From DASZGI01 sp035938995 (lineage in GTDB: Bacteria > Actinomycetota > Actinomycetes > Streptomycetales > Catenulisporaceae): DNA of 37,931 nucleotides. Shown here in pieces: positions 22,895 through 31,971 of the stretch; position 1 is the first letter of the stretch, and every line of letters begins with the position of its first letter. The position numbers were made by a program, and so were the translations under genes. Where the stretch lies: assembly GCF_035938995.1 (NCBI RefSeq), contig NZ_DASZGI010000377.1:1-37931 (forward strand), in the 5' to 3' direction. The notes under the pieces were generated by a model. That model did not search any database and had not been told where the DNA came from. It was given only the letters and a program-made list of their open reading frames with translations.

Positions 22895-23653
22895 TCAGGC
22901 GGACGCCTTCGCGACGCTCCAACCGCCGTCGACCAGCAGGCTCGCCCCGGTGATGAAGGACGCGTCGTCGGACGCCAGGAACGCGGCGGCGGCGGCCACC
23001 TCGTCGGGCCGGCCGAGCCGCCCGGCCGGGGTCGCGGTGACGCTCAGCGCGCGGGCGTCGGCGTCGATCTCGTCCCAGGCCGGGGTCAGGATGGGACCGG
23101 GAAGCAGGGCATTGACCCTGACTTCGGGAGCGTATTCGACCGCGAGCTGCCGGGCGAGCGCACACAGGCCGCCCTTTGCCGCCGCGTACGCCGGGTGCTC
23201 CGGCATGCCGAAGAGCGCGTGCACGGACGAGGTGAGCACGACCGAGCCCCGTGCCTTCTGCAGCAGCGGCAGGAATGTGTGCATCGCGTGGTACGCCCCG
23301 GTGAGCGAGACGTCAAGTTGCCGGTGCCAGTCGGCCGGTCCGAGTTCGTGGATCCGGGCGGCCTTGAACCAGTAGGCGTTGTGGTTGACCACATCCAGGC
23401 GGCCGTAGCGTTCGACGACCCCGGAGCGCAGCGCCGCCCAGTCGTCCGTGCTCGCCGTGTCGCAGTGGGCGTATTCGGCGGTGCCGCCGTCCGCCTTGAT
23501 CGCGTCGGCGAGCTCCTGGCCTGGTTGATCGGCGATGTCGGCCAGCACGACCGCCGCGCCCTCGGCCGCCAGGCGCCGGGCGGTCGCCGCGCCGATGCCC
23601 GACGACGCCCCGGTCACCAGGGCGGTGCGCCCCTCGAAACGGCGTGTGTCCAC
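22895..23653 (-). CDS. SDR oxidoreductase (probable D-galactose 1-dehydrogenase)
   Basis: The 252-aa classical short-chain dehydrogenase has the cofactor motif TGASSGIG (14-21), NHNAY in place of NNAG, and the catalytic S142/S143-Y156-K160 set (SSVHALFGMPEHPAYAAAKG). An acidic residue at the end of strand 2 (LADIAD) suggests NAD. In this locus, oxidation of galactose to the lactone is the only pathway step otherwise missing, which is why that role is proposed; sequence alone does not prove it. GTG 23653 has GAAAGGA upstream. Divergent from the alpha-galactosidase gene. Confidence 0.88.
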   Translation of the reverse strand: MDTRRFEGRTALVTGASSGIGAATARRLAAEGAAVVLADIADQPGQELADAIKADGGTAEYAHCDTASTDDWAALRSGVVERYGRLDVVNHNAYWFKAARIHELGPADWHRQLDVSLTGAYHAMHTFLPLLQKARGSVVLTSSVHALFGMPEHPAYAAAKGGLCALARQLAVEYAPEVRVNALLPGPILTPAWDEIDADARALSVTATPAGRLGRPDEVAAAAAFLASDDASFITGASLLVDGGWSVAKASA

Positions 23654-23662
23654 AACAGTCCT

Positions 23663-23680
23663 TTCGCATTAATTATGACA
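23663..23680 (-). promoter_or_regulatory. AT-rich island upstream of the SDR gene
   Basis: CGCATTAATTATGACA on the plus strand stands out from the GC-rich surroundings, 10-25 nt before the SDR start. The CGCATTA part recurs in reverse in the GH27 promoter. It may hold the -10 and an operator half. Confidence 0.35.
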
Positions 23681-23744
23681 AGTTTGCAGACGCGGTGGGC
23701 GCCGCGCAAGCGTGCGGGCCGCCGGAAGGATCACACTGGAACCG

Positions 23745-23773
23745 TTGACGCCGGCGATTTAATTCGTTAATAA
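23745..23773 (+). promoter_or_regulatory. Promoter of the alpha-galactosidase gene
   Basis: TTGACG (23745-23750) and TAATAA (23768-23773) are separated by 17 nt, a good housekeeping promoter. Transcription would begin near 23780, which supports translation from ATG 23827 rather than from in-frame ATGs at 23773 or 23797. The spacer is AT-rich (TTTAATTCGTTAATAATG) and may overlap a regulator site. Confidence 0.6.
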
Positions 23774-23826
23774 TGCGGAAACCCGTGAGGGCCGGGATGC
23801 CCTCGACACAGGCAGGAGTACGCAGG

Positions 23827-26457
23827 ATGCTGATACCCTTGCGCTCGCCAGGCTCCGCACCGCCGGACCCGCGCACCCGGGCCGGCCGCGCTCGCCCCCG
23901 CCGCCGGGCCGCTGCCGCGGCGGTCGCGCTGGCGGCCTCGGCGGCGCTGGTCGCCGCGGCGGGCCCGGTCTCGGCCAGAAGCGTGCCGACCGGACCCGGG
24001 CCGAACACCACGCCCCCGATCAACGATCTCGCCAAGACCCCCTACCAGGGCTGGAACACCTATTACGGCCTCGGCTCGACCTTCGACGAGCAGACCATCA
24101 AGGACGAGGCCAGCGCGATCGTGAACCGGGGTCTGGCGGCCGCGGGCTACAACTACGTCTGGATCGACGGCGGCTGGTGGAGCGGCACCCGCGACGCCTC
24201 AGGAAACATCACCGTCAGCTCCACCCAGTGGCCCGACGGGATGAAGGCGGTCGCCGACTACATCCACTCCCTCGGCCTGAAGGCGGGCATCTACACCGAC
24301 TCTGGCATCAACGGCTGCGGCGGCCCCAACCAGGGCAGCTACGGCCGCTACCAGCAGGACGTCAACACGTTCGCCGCGTGGGGCTACGACGCGGTGAAGG
24401 TGGACTTCTGCGGCAGCGAGCAGATGGGGCTCGACCCGGCCACGGTCTATGGGCAGTTCCGCGACGCGCTGCTGAACAACAGCAGCCACCGGCCGATGCT
24501 GTTCAACATCTGCAACCCGTTCATCCCGGAGACCGGCGCCGCGCCCGGCAAGACCGCCTTTGACTCCTACAAGTTCGGCCCGAGCACCGGCAACTCCTGG
24601 CGCACGGACACCGACATCGGCTTCTCGGGCGACATCCAGTACTCCGACATGCTGCGCAACCTGGACGCCGACGCCGCGCACCCGGAGGCCGCCGGCCCCG
24701 GGCACTGGAACGACCCGGACTATCTGGGCCCTGAGCTGGGCATGACCGCGGCCGAGTCCCAGGCGCAGTTCTCCATGTGGTCGATCGTCGCGGCCCCGCT
24801 GATCATCGGCAGCGACGTGACCAAGCTTTCGGACGCCACCATCTCGATGCTGTCCAACTCCGAAGTGCTGGCCGTGGACCAGGATCCGCTCGGCATCCAG
24901 GGCACGGCGATCTCGACGGTCGGCGACACGCAGGTCTGGACCAAGCCGCTGACCGGTGGCGACGTCGCGGTCGCGCTGTTCAACCGCGGCGCCAGCCCGC
25001 AAGTCGTCTCGACGACGGCCGAGCAGGTCGGGCTCCAGCACTCGGGCGCCTACACGCTGCGCGACCTGTGGCAGCACACGACGACCGAGACGGCGGACGC
25101 GATTTCCGCTACCGTCGCCCCGCACAGCGTCGTGCTGCTGCGCGCCTCGCGTCAGAGCGCCGTCGGCAGCACCGCGCCGTCGACGGACCTGTCCCCGGCT
25201 ACCGTCACGCCGACCGCGCAGGCATCGCTTCCCCTGGTGGCGCCGGGCGATACCTTCCCGGTCTCCGCGTCGTTCACCGACAACGGTCGGCTCGGCGTGC
25301 AGAACGTGACGCTCGGACTTGATGTCCCCGCGGGCTGGACGGCCACACCGGTCGGTTCGACGACGGCGGCCAGGCTCAAGACCGGGCAGTCGATCGCGGC
25401 GACCTGGCAGGTGACGGTTCCGCCGGGCACGATGCCGGGGCCGGACCAGCTGACCGCGACCGCCGGCTACGGCTGGTGGAGCGAACCCGACAGCGGGCCT
25501 TCGGTCTTCAATACCGTGACGGCAAACGAGTCGACCCAGGTCCAGGTGCCCGCCGCACCGCCGTCGGGGACCGGTCCGCTCAGCCACCATCCATGGCTTG
25601 ACGCGTCAAGCGGATACCTCGTGCCGCGGGTCGATCTCGAAGATGCCGGAGGCGGACCGCTCGTCATGCACGGCGTCACTTACCCGACCGGCATCGGCAC
25701 CGCGTCCGTGTCCACGATCGACTTCTACACCGGCGGTAACTGCACCGCGCTGAACGCGACCGTGGGCATCGACGATTCGGCCAACTGGACCCCGGCCGGT
25801 GGAACAGCCGTGTTCCAGGTCTACGGCGACGGCGTGAAGCTGTATGACAGCGGTCTGGTGACGCGTGCCGCGACCCAGGCGATGTCGGTCAACCTGGGTA
25901 CGGCCAAGGTGGTCAGCCTGGTCGTCGGCGACGGCGGCGATGGCACCTACAACGACCGCGCGGACTGGGGCGGCCTGCAGATCACCTGCGGCGCACCCGT
26001 TGCGACCGTGCCCGCCGGGCCGTGGCCACACTTCGTGCCGCCTGCCGACGAGTCGGCGACGGCCACCAGCGCCAACGCCGGATACCCGGCGAGCAACGCG
26101 GTGGACGGCAACGTGACCACGCTGTGGCACTCGGAGTTCAGCCCGGTGCACGACCCGCTGCCGATCTCGCTCACGATCGACCTGGGAGCGGTGCAGACGG
26201 TCACCGGACTGACCTACCAGCCGCGGCTGGACGGCACCATCACCGGCACGATCACCGCCTACACCGTCGAGGTGAGCAGCGACGGCGTCAACTTCACGCA
26301 GGCGGCCGCGCCGGGAACGTGGACGCAGGACGCGCTGCTGAAATCGGTTCAGATCGCTCCGGTACAGGCCCGCTACGTGCGGCTTACGGCGACGGCGGGA
26401 GCCTATGGCTACGCGTCCGCGGCCGAGGTCGCGGTGGCGGTCCAGCCGCCGGCCTGA
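23827..26457 (+). CDS. Secreted GH27 alpha-galactosidase with NEW3, NPCBM and F5/8-type domains
   Basis: The 876-aa enzyme has a signal sequence with an Arg cluster (RARPRRRAAAAAVALAASAA; Tat-like or Sec). A GH27 barrel follows from LAKTPYQGWNTYYGL, with nucleophile D193 in AVKVDFCG and the acid/base in WNDPDYL (295-298). Then come the beta-sandwich, a NEW3 domain (about 470-560), an NPCBM domain (about 595-725, HPWLDASSGYLVPR... VVSLVVGDGGDG) and a C-terminal F5/8 type C carbohydrate-binding domain (about 745-875, NAVDGNVTTLWHSEF). It releases galactose from alpha-galactosides outside the cell. AGGAG lies 9 nt before ATG 23827. It heads the plus-strand utilisation genes. Confidence 0.93.
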   Translation: MLIPLRSPGSAPPDPRTRAGRARPRRRAAAAAVALAASAALVAAAGPVSARSVPTGPGPNTTPPINDLAKTPYQGWNTYYGLGSTFDEQTIKDEASAIVNRGLAAAGYNYVWIDGGWWSGTRDASGNITVSSTQWPDGMKAVADYIHSLGLKAGIYTDSGINGCGGPNQGSYGRYQQDVNTFAAWGYDAVKVDFCGSEQMGLDPATVYGQFRDALLNNSSHRPMLFNICNPFIPETGAAPGKTAFDSYKFGPSTGNSWRTDTDIGFSGDIQYSDMLRNLDADAAHPEAAGPGHWNDPDYLGPELGMTAAESQAQFSMWSIVAAPLIIGSDVTKLSDATISMLSNSEVLAVDQDPLGIQGTAISTVGDTQVWTKPLTGGDVAVALFNRGASPQVVSTTAEQVGLQHSGAYTLRDLWQHTTTETADAISATVAPHSVVLLRASRQSAVGSTAPSTDLSPATVTPTAQASLPLVAPGDTFPVSASFTDNGRLGVQNVTLGLDVPAGWTATPVGSTTAARLKTGQSIAATWQVTVPPGTMPGPDQLTATAGYGWWSEPDSGPSVFNTVTANESTQVQVPAAPPSGTGPLSHHPWLDASSGYLVPRVDLEDAGGGPLVMHGVTYPTGIGTASVSTIDFYTGGNCTALNATVGIDDSANWTPAGGTAVFQVYGDGVKLYDSGLVTRAATQAMSVNLGTAKVVSLVVGDGGDGTYNDRADWGGLQITCGAPVATVPAGPWPHFVPPADESATATSANAGYPASNAVDGNVTTLWHSEFSPVHDPLPISLTIDLGAVQTVTGLTYQPRLDGTITGTITAYTVEVSSDGVNFTQAAAPGTWTQDALLKSVQIAPVQARYVRLTATAGAYGYASAAEVAVAVQPPA

Positions 26458-26489
26458 GCGGTGTACATGAAAGCGGTGCACGCGAACCG

Positions 26490-27437
26490 ATGAACGAGCC
26501 GCCGAACGGACTGTCGGCGCGGTCGTCAGAGCCTTGCGAGGGCTCCCACGGCCGCGCCGGCGGGCCGCGCCTGCACTGGGAGCCCGGCCTGGGCGGCAAG
26601 GTCACGAGCCTTCGCTTCGGCGAACGCGGACGCGAATGGCTCGCGCCGCCGGTCCGGCCGCGCGCCGCGCCGGCACCCGGCCAGGACTGGGGCGACCTCG
26701 ACTGCTCCGGCTGGGACGAGTGCTTCCCGAACATCGGCGCGTCGGCCGAGGGCGGCCTGGCGGACCACGGCGACGTCTGGCGAGTCCCCTGGCACGCTCC
26801 ACTGACGACGTACTACGGAAGTGCCGCGCCACCCGACAGGGCGTACCGGTTCCTGCGCTATATCTCGGCTCAGAACGGTCTGCTGCGTGTCGACTACCGC
26901 GTCGAGAACATCGGCGAGAAGCCGCTGAACTGGTCCTGGGCGCAACACATGCTCCTGGCCGCCGACGAGCGGACCCGGATCATCGCCTCGTCGCCGATGC
27001 GGTTCCGGCTGGACAGCGCCTTCGAGGGCGGTGCCCCGTCAACGCGGTTCGACTGGCTCGCGCCCGAGGCGACACAGGTGGCTGAGATCACATTGGACAA
27101 GGCCACCGGCCGAGCCGCGAAGCTCTGGCTCGAGCCGCCGCTGCCCGCAGTCGTCGCCGTCATGGTCGAGGGGGGCGACTGGCTCGCGTGGTGGGTCGCC
27201 GACGCCCCCTTCCGGCATGTCGGGCTATGGGTGAACCTCGGCGGCTGGGGCGACGTACCGGTGCGCCACGTCGCGATCGAGCCGGCGTTCGGCGCCCACG
27301 ACGCGCCCGCCCGCGCCTACTCGGCTCTCGATCCGCTCGCCGCGGGCCGGGCGAAGAGTTGGTGGGTGCTGGTCGAGGCCGGACGCGGCCGACCGGCGCT
27401 GGACGCGCTGCTGAGCTGCGCGGCGCACCGCAACTAA
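26490..27437 (+). CDS. Aldose 1-epimerase (galactose mutarotase-like) protein
   Basis: The 315-aa product has the galactose-mutarotase beta-sandwich pattern: LHWEPGLGGKVTSLRFG, SGWDECFPNIGAS, ADHGDVWRVPWH, DYRVENIGEKPLNWSWAQHM and a closing VRHVAIEPAFGAHDAPARAY. Key histidines (HGDVW, QHM) and the Glu near the end (AIEP) are placed as in the family. It would interconvert alpha- and beta-galactose before oxidation. No signal peptide, so cytoplasmic. ATG 26490 follows the GH27 gene by 32 nt. It may act on other hexoses. Confidence 0.85.
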   Translation: MNEPPNGLSARSSEPCEGSHGRAGGPRLHWEPGLGGKVTSLRFGERGREWLAPPVRPRAAPAPGQDWGDLDCSGWDECFPNIGASAEGGLADHGDVWRVPWHAPLTTYYGSAAPPDRAYRFLRYISAQNGLLRVDYRVENIGEKPLNWSWAQHMLLAADERTRIIASSPMRFRLDSAFEGGAPSTRFDWLAPEATQVAEITLDKATGRAAKLWLEPPLPAVVAVMVEGGDWLAWWVADAPFRHVGLWVNLGGWGDVPVRHVAIEPAFGAHDAPARAYSALDPLAAGRAKSWWVLVEAGRGRPALDALLSCAAHRN

Positions 27438-27442
27438 GAATT

Positions 27443-27463
27443 ATTTATGCATAAATCTTGACG
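27443..27463 (+). promoter_or_regulatory. Palindrome and -35 upstream of the sugar importer genes
   Basis: ATTTATGCATAAAT (27443-27456) is a perfect 14-bp palindrome, immediately followed by TTGACG (27458-27463), a good -35. An AAGACT 17 nt further (27481-27486) could serve as a weak -10. This looks like a regulated internal promoter for the ABC importer and catabolic genes. Confidence 0.55.
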
Positions 27464-27605
27464 CGGCGGCTGCTTCGGGCAAGACTCGGGGCAGCAGCCA
27501 CCCATGGCGGCGACGACCACGGGGCTCGGGGTCGGGGCGCGCGTCGAAGCGCCAGACCCGAAACGACCCATCCAGATCACCCTCACCAGAAGCGGAGTCA
27601 CGACA

Positions 27606-28619
27606 GTGCGGACGAGGACGTTCGTGGTCATCGGCGCGGCGGGAGCGGTCACCGCGCTCGCCCTGGCCGGCTGCAGCACCGGCAAGGCTGCGGCGACCGG
27701 CACCGGTGCCGCCGCCCCGAAGAGCGGCGAGATCACCATCGCCTACCTGCAGAAGCAGGGCGACCAGCAGTACTTCATCGACGAGGCCAACGGCGCCAAG
27801 GCCGAGGCCGCCAAGCTCGGCAACGTCAAGATCGTCACGGTCAACCTGGGCACCGACTCGAACCAGGCGATCAGCGCGATGAGCACCGAGGTGGGCCAGC
27901 AGGTCGACGGCATCGCGATCGTGGTGCCGGACCAGAAGATCGGCCCCGAGGTCATCCAGGGCGCGGGCTCGATCCCGCTGGTGGCCAGCGACGACCCGAT
28001 CACCAACGGCTCCGGCGCCGCGGCCCCGTTCGTCGGCTTCGACTCGGTGCAGATGGGCGCCAAGGTCGGCGCGGAGGCGGGCACGCTGTTCAAGCAATAC
28101 GGCTGGTCCGCGGCGGACACGCACATCCTGGCCGTGTACTCGCAGGGCCTGTCCGACTGCCAGCAGCGCGAGCAGGGCGAGGAGCAGGGCTTCGCCACGG
28201 CCGCCGGGGCCAGTCCGCAGATCGTCAAGCTCGGCACCGACAACTCGGTGGTCGACGCCCAGAACAAGACCGGCGCGGCGCTCACCGCGAACCCGGGAGT
28301 GAAGCACTGGGTGGTCTGGGGCTGCAACGACGAGAGCGAGACCGGCGCGGTGACCGCGTTGCAGAACAGCGGCGTCGCCCCGGCGGACATCGACGGTGTC
28401 GGCCTCGGCGCCTACCTGACCTGCAAGGACTGGGCGGCCAAGAAGGACAGCGGCAACAAGGCGGCGCTGTTCATCGACGGACACGCGGTCGGCGCCACCG
28501 CCGTGGACGTGCTGGTCGCCAAGATCCGCGACGGCAAGGCGCTGCCCGCGCAGTCGATCGCACCGACCCAGATGGTCGACGCGGCGAACTTCGTGCAGGC
28601 GGGCGTGCAGTGCAGCTGA
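27606..28619 (+). CDS. Sugar ABC transporter substrate-binding lipoprotein (AraF-like)
   Basis: The 337-aa product has a signal with lipobox LALAGCS, then a type-1 periplasmic binding fold. Its pattern (QKQGDQQYFIDEANGAKAEA; AIVVPDQKIGPEVI; VASDDPITNG; NPGVKHWVVWGCNDESETGA) resembles E. coli AraF, which binds arabinose and galactose. In this locus galactose is the likely ligand. Four Cys in the mature part (SDCQQ, WGCND, LTCKD, VQCS) could form disulfides outside the cell. GTG 27606 is chosen because the signal peptide begins there. Its end overlaps the ATPase start by 10 nt. Confidence 0.92.
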   Translation: MRTRTFVVIGAAGAVTALALAGCSTGKAAATGTGAAAPKSGEITIAYLQKQGDQQYFIDEANGAKAEAAKLGNVKIVTVNLGTDSNQAISAMSTEVGQQVDGIAIVVPDQKIGPEVIQGAGSIPLVASDDPITNGSGAAAPFVGFDSVQMGAKVGAEAGTLFKQYGWSAADTHILAVYSQGLSDCQQREQGEEQGFATAAGASPQIVKLGTDNSVVDAQNKTGAALTANPGVKHWVVWGCNDESETGAVTALQNSGVAPADIDGVGLGAYLTCKDWAAKKDSGNKAALFIDGHAVGATAVDVLVAKIRDGKALPAQSIAPTQMVDAANFVQAGVQCS

Positions 28620-30196
28620 CCGGAGCGCCTCAGCCCACTGAGCCTCCCGCGGCGGCGGCCGCGCGGCTTCGGGCCGAACGGATCGGCAAGTCGTTCGGCC
28701 CGGTGCACGCGCTCGCCGACGTCAGCCTCGACGTGCGGGCGGGCGAAGTACTCGCGCTGGTGGGCGAGAACGGCGCCGGCAAGTCGACGCTGCTGCGGGT
28801 GCTCTCCGGCGACCACGCGCCGGACTCGGGCCGCCTGCTGCTCGACGGCGAGCCGGTCGCCTTCGGCTCGCCGCGCGACGCGCACCGCGCCGGGCTCCGG
28901 GTCATCCAGCAGGAGCCTGAGATCGTCCCGCACGTATCCGTCGCGGAGAACGTGTACCTCGGCGCGCTGCCGCGCCGGGGCCGCGTCCTCGACAAGCGCA
29001 CGCTGCTGGGGCAGGTCCGCGCGGACATCGAGCGCCACGGATTCAGCGGGCTGCTGGACCCGCGCACCCTCGGCTCCGACCTCTCCCCGGCCCAGCGTCA
29101 GCTGGTCGAGATCCTGCGGGCCCTGGTCGGCGAGGTGCGCGTCATCGCGTTCGACGAACCGACCTCCTCGCTCTCCGACCACGAGGTCGAGGCGCTGTTC
29201 GGGCTGATCCGGCGGCTGCGCGACGGCGGCGTCGCGATCGTGTACGTCTCGCACCGCATGCCCGAGATCTTCACCATCGCCGACCGGGTCGCCGTGCTGC
29301 GGGACGGACGCTACGTCGGCGACCGGCGGATCTCGCAGACCAACGAGGGCGAGCTGGTGCGGATGATGGTCGGCCGGGACCTGGCCGACATGTTCGTGCG
29401 TGACCCCCGCGAGCCCGGCGAGGTCGTGCTGCGCGTGCACGGCCTGACCACCGACGACGTGCGCGACATCGACCTCGAAGTCCGCGCCGGGGAGGTGGTC
29501 GGCCTCGGCGGCCTGGTCGGCGCGGGCCGCTCGGAGCTTGCCCTCGCCGTGGCCGGAGCGGTGCCCCTGCGCGCCGGGACCGTCGAAGTGGCCGGGAAAC
29601 CGGTACGGCTGCACGGACCCGCGGACGCCCTGCGCGCCGGCATCGGCTTCGCCCCCGAGGAGCGCAAGGCGCAGGCGCTGCTGCTGCGCCGCTCCATCCG
29701 CGACAACGTCTCGCTCGCGATCCTCACGCGCATCACCCGGCTGCGGGTCGTGCGCCGCGGCGCCGAGCGCGACCTCGCCCGCCGCTACGTCAAGCAGCTC
29801 TCCGTCCGCGCCTCCTCGATCGAGCAGGAAGTCGGCACCCTGTCCGGCGGCAACCAGCAGAAGGTGGTGCTCGCCCGGTGGCTGGCCCGCCGTCCCAGGG
29901 TGCTGATCCTCGACGAGCCGACCCGCGGCGTCGACGTCGGCGCGAAGGCGGAGATCTACTCCATCGTCAACGATCTGGCCGCGGAGGGCATGGCCCTGCT
30001 GGTCATCTCCTCCGAGCTGCCCGAGCTGCTCGGCCTGTCCGACCGGATCGTGGTCATGCACGGCGGCCGGGTGTCCGGGCGGCTCTCCCGGGCCGACGCC
30101 ACCGAAGAACGGGTCCTGGCGCTGGCTATGTCTGAGAACTCAACGGCCGCAAGCGCAACTGCCGAAAACGCCACTGGTACCGGAGCGACGACGTGA
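28610..30196 (+). CDS. Sugar ABC transporter ATP-binding protein, duplicated ATPase (AraG/MglA type)
   Basis: The 528-aa protein has two ATPase halves as in CUT2 sugar importers. The first has Walker A GENGAGKS, a degenerate signature LSPAQRQ and Walker B IAFDEPTSSL. The second has a degenerate Walker A GLVGAGRSEL, signature LSGGNQQKV and LILDEPTRGVDVG. It energises import by the permease. GTG 28610 overlaps the binding-protein stop and is the only start that covers the N-terminal strand. The GTGA overlap couples it to the permease. A Thr/Ala/Asn-rich tail (NSTAASATAENATGTG) is extra. Confidence 0.93.
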   Translation: MQLTGAPQPTEPPAAAAARLRAERIGKSFGPVHALADVSLDVRAGEVLALVGENGAGKSTLLRVLSGDHAPDSGRLLLDGEPVAFGSPRDAHRAGLRVIQQEPEIVPHVSVAENVYLGALPRRGRVLDKRTLLGQVRADIERHGFSGLLDPRTLGSDLSPAQRQLVEILRALVGEVRVIAFDEPTSSLSDHEVEALFGLIRRLRDGGVAIVYVSHRMPEIFTIADRVAVLRDGRYVGDRRISQTNEGELVRMMVGRDLADMFVRDPREPGEVVLRVHGLTTDDVRDIDLEVRAGEVVGLGGLVGAGRSELALAVAGAVPLRAGTVEVAGKPVRLHGPADALRAGIGFAPEERKAQALLLRRSIRDNVSLAILTRITRLRVVRRGAERDLARRYVKQLSVRASSIEQEVGTLSGGNQQKVVLARWLARRPRVLILDEPTRGVDVGAKAEIYSIVNDLAAEGMALLVISSELPELLGLSDRIVVMHGGRVSGRLSRADATEERVLALAMSENSTAASATAENATGTGATT

Positions 30197-31224
30197 CACA
30201 GACCGAAAGCCCGGCGGCGGCCACTCAGCCCGCGCCGGGCGCGAGCCCGAACCCGCTGCGTCGCGTCTTCGACTTCGTCGGCGTGCAGAACCTCAGCCTG
30301 ATCGCCGCGCTGGCCGTGCTCTGCGCGGTCATCGGCTCGCGCAACTCGAACTTCTTCCTGATCTCCAACATCAAGACCATCGGGACCACGGTCGCCATCG
30401 TGGGCATCCTCGCGGTCGTGCAGACCGTGGTGATGCTGCTCGGCGGCCTCGACATCTCGGTCGGCTCGGCGGCGGGCCTGACCTCCGTGGTCTCGGCGAT
30501 GGTGTTCACCAGCGCGTCCAGCGCCGCGTTCGGCATCCTGGTCGGCCTGCTGGTGGGCATCGCCGTCGGGATCCTCAACGGGGTGGTGATCGTCTACGGC
30601 CGGGTCAACGCGGTCATCGCGACCCTCGCCACCTACGCGGCGCTGCGCGGTCTGGCCAACCTCATCTCCGACGGCCGCGCCCAGGGCTACACCGGCACCG
30701 ACTCCACGTTCGTGTTCATCGCCCGGGGCAGCGGGCTCGGCATCCCGATCCTGGTCTGGGTGCTGATCATCGTCGCCGCGGCGGTGTTCCTGATGCTGCG
30801 CTACACGGACATCGGCCGCAACATCTACGCGATCGGCGGCAACCCGACCGCCGCCCGGCTGGCCGGCATCAACATCAACCGCTACGTGGTCGGCTGCTAT
30901 GTGCTCGCCGGGTTCGTCGCCGCCATCGCGGGAATCCTGCTGACCGCGCGCACCGGCTCCGGCCAGCCGACCTCGGGAAGCCAGGGCCTTGAGCTCCAGT
31001 CCATCACGGCGGCGGCGCTCGGCGGCGTGTCGCTGCAGGGCGGCAAGGGCGGCATCTCAGGGACCGTCATCGCCGTCATCCTGCTCGGAGTCCTGCAGAA
31101 CGGGCTGACGATCCTGAATGTGAACTCCTTCTGGCAGGACATCGCCCAGGGCGCACTGCTGGTCGTGGCGGTGGTCATCCAACAGCGTCGCAGAGGGCTG
31201 CGTGCCTATGGCCTGCCCCGCTGA
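30193..31224 (+). CDS. Sugar ABC transporter permease (AraH/MglC/RbsC type)
   Basis: The 343-aa membrane protein of the CUT2 class has about ten helices. Family marks are VVMLLGGLDISVGS, GVVIVYGRVNAVIATLAT, YAIGGNPTAARLAGI and SITAAALGGVSLQGGKGG. A Pro/Ala-rich N-terminal segment precedes helix 1. GTG 30193 overlaps the ATPase stop by 4 nt. Together with the binding protein and ATPase it forms one importer. The aldolase gene follows after 42 nt. Confidence 0.93.
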   Translation: MTQTESPAAATQPAPGASPNPLRRVFDFVGVQNLSLIAALAVLCAVIGSRNSNFFLISNIKTIGTTVAIVGILAVVQTVVMLLGGLDISVGSAAGLTSVVSAMVFTSASSAAFGILVGLLVGIAVGILNGVVIVYGRVNAVIATLATYAALRGLANLISDGRAQGYTGTDSTFVFIARGSGLGIPILVWVLIIVAAAVFLMLRYTDIGRNIYAIGGNPTAARLAGININRYVVGCYVLAGFVAAIAGILLTARTGSGQPTSGSQGLELQSITAAALGGVSLQGGKGGISGTVIAVILLGVLQNGLTILNVNSFWQDIAQGALLVVAVVIQQRRRGLRAYGLPR

Positions 31225-31266
31225 GCCCGCGACGCCCTGATCTTGGAACGGGATAGAGGAACCGCA

Positions 31267-31971
31267 ATGACGACTTCACAGCGACCGGCCGACGGCGAGG
31301 CGGCGGCGGAAGCACCGGCGGAGCCCGATGCGCCGCGCCCGAGCCGCCTGCGCGAGGCGCTCCGCCGGGACCGGATCATGGCGATCGTCCGCTACCGAGG
31401 CGGCGGAGACGTGTCCGGGGCGATCGACGGGCTCGCCCGCGGCGGCGTCCGGGTCCTCGAGGTCACGGTCGACACGCCGGGCGCCTGGGACGCGATCGAG
31501 CGGGCCGCCGCGCGTCCCGAACTGGTCGTCGGCGCGGGCACGGTCACCGAGGTGGATCAGGTGGAGCGGCTGGCCGCGCTCGGCGGCGAGTTCGTGGTCA
31601 GCCCCGGGTTCGATCCCGACGTCGTCGCGGCGGCCCTCGAGCGCGGCCTGGAGCCGCTGCCGGGCGTCGCGACCGGGACCGAGGTGCTCGCGGCGCGCCG
31701 CGCGGGAGCCGAGTTCTTCAAGCTGTTCCCGGCCGGCTCCCTCGGCGTGCGGTATCTCACGGAGCTGCGCGGGCCGTTCGGAAAGGAGTCGTTCGTGCCC
31801 ACCGGGGGGATTTCGCTCGCCCATCTCTGGGACTGGCTGGCGGCGGGCGCGTTCGCGGTCGCCTTCGGCAGCGAGCTGGCCGGCCGGGCTGCCCCCGGCA
31901 CCGAGGAGGAGATCGAGTCGATCGCCGGGCGCGTCCGGGCCGCGCTGAGCGTGGTGGGCATCGTCTCATGA
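31267..31971 (+). CDS. dgoA: KDPG/KDPGal aldolase family (2-dehydro-3-deoxy-6-phosphogalactonate aldolase)
   Basis: The 234-aa class I aldolase has the Schiff-base Lys152 in FFKLFPAGSLG, the general-base Glu in VLEVTVDTPGAWDAI, and the substrate motifs VVGAGTVTEVDQ and VPTGGISLAHL. It splits the 6-phosphate of 2-keto-3-deoxy-galactonate to pyruvate and glyceraldehyde 3-phosphate. Preference for the galacto epimer is inferred from the dehydratase next door. ATG 31267 has AGAGGA upstream; a short Ala/Glu/Pro-rich extension of about 28 residues precedes the barrel. ATGA overlap with the dehydratase gene. Confidence 0.9.
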   Translation: MTTSQRPADGEAAAEAPAEPDAPRPSRLREALRRDRIMAIVRYRGGGDVSGAIDGLARGGVRVLEVTVDTPGAWDAIERAAARPELVVGAGTVTEVDQVERLAALGGEFVVSPGFDPDVVAAALERGLEPLPGVATGTEVLAARRAGAEFFKLFPAGSLGVRYLTELRGPFGKESFVPTGGISLAHLWDWLAAGAFAVAFGSELAGRAAPGTEEEIESIAGRVRAALSVVGIVS

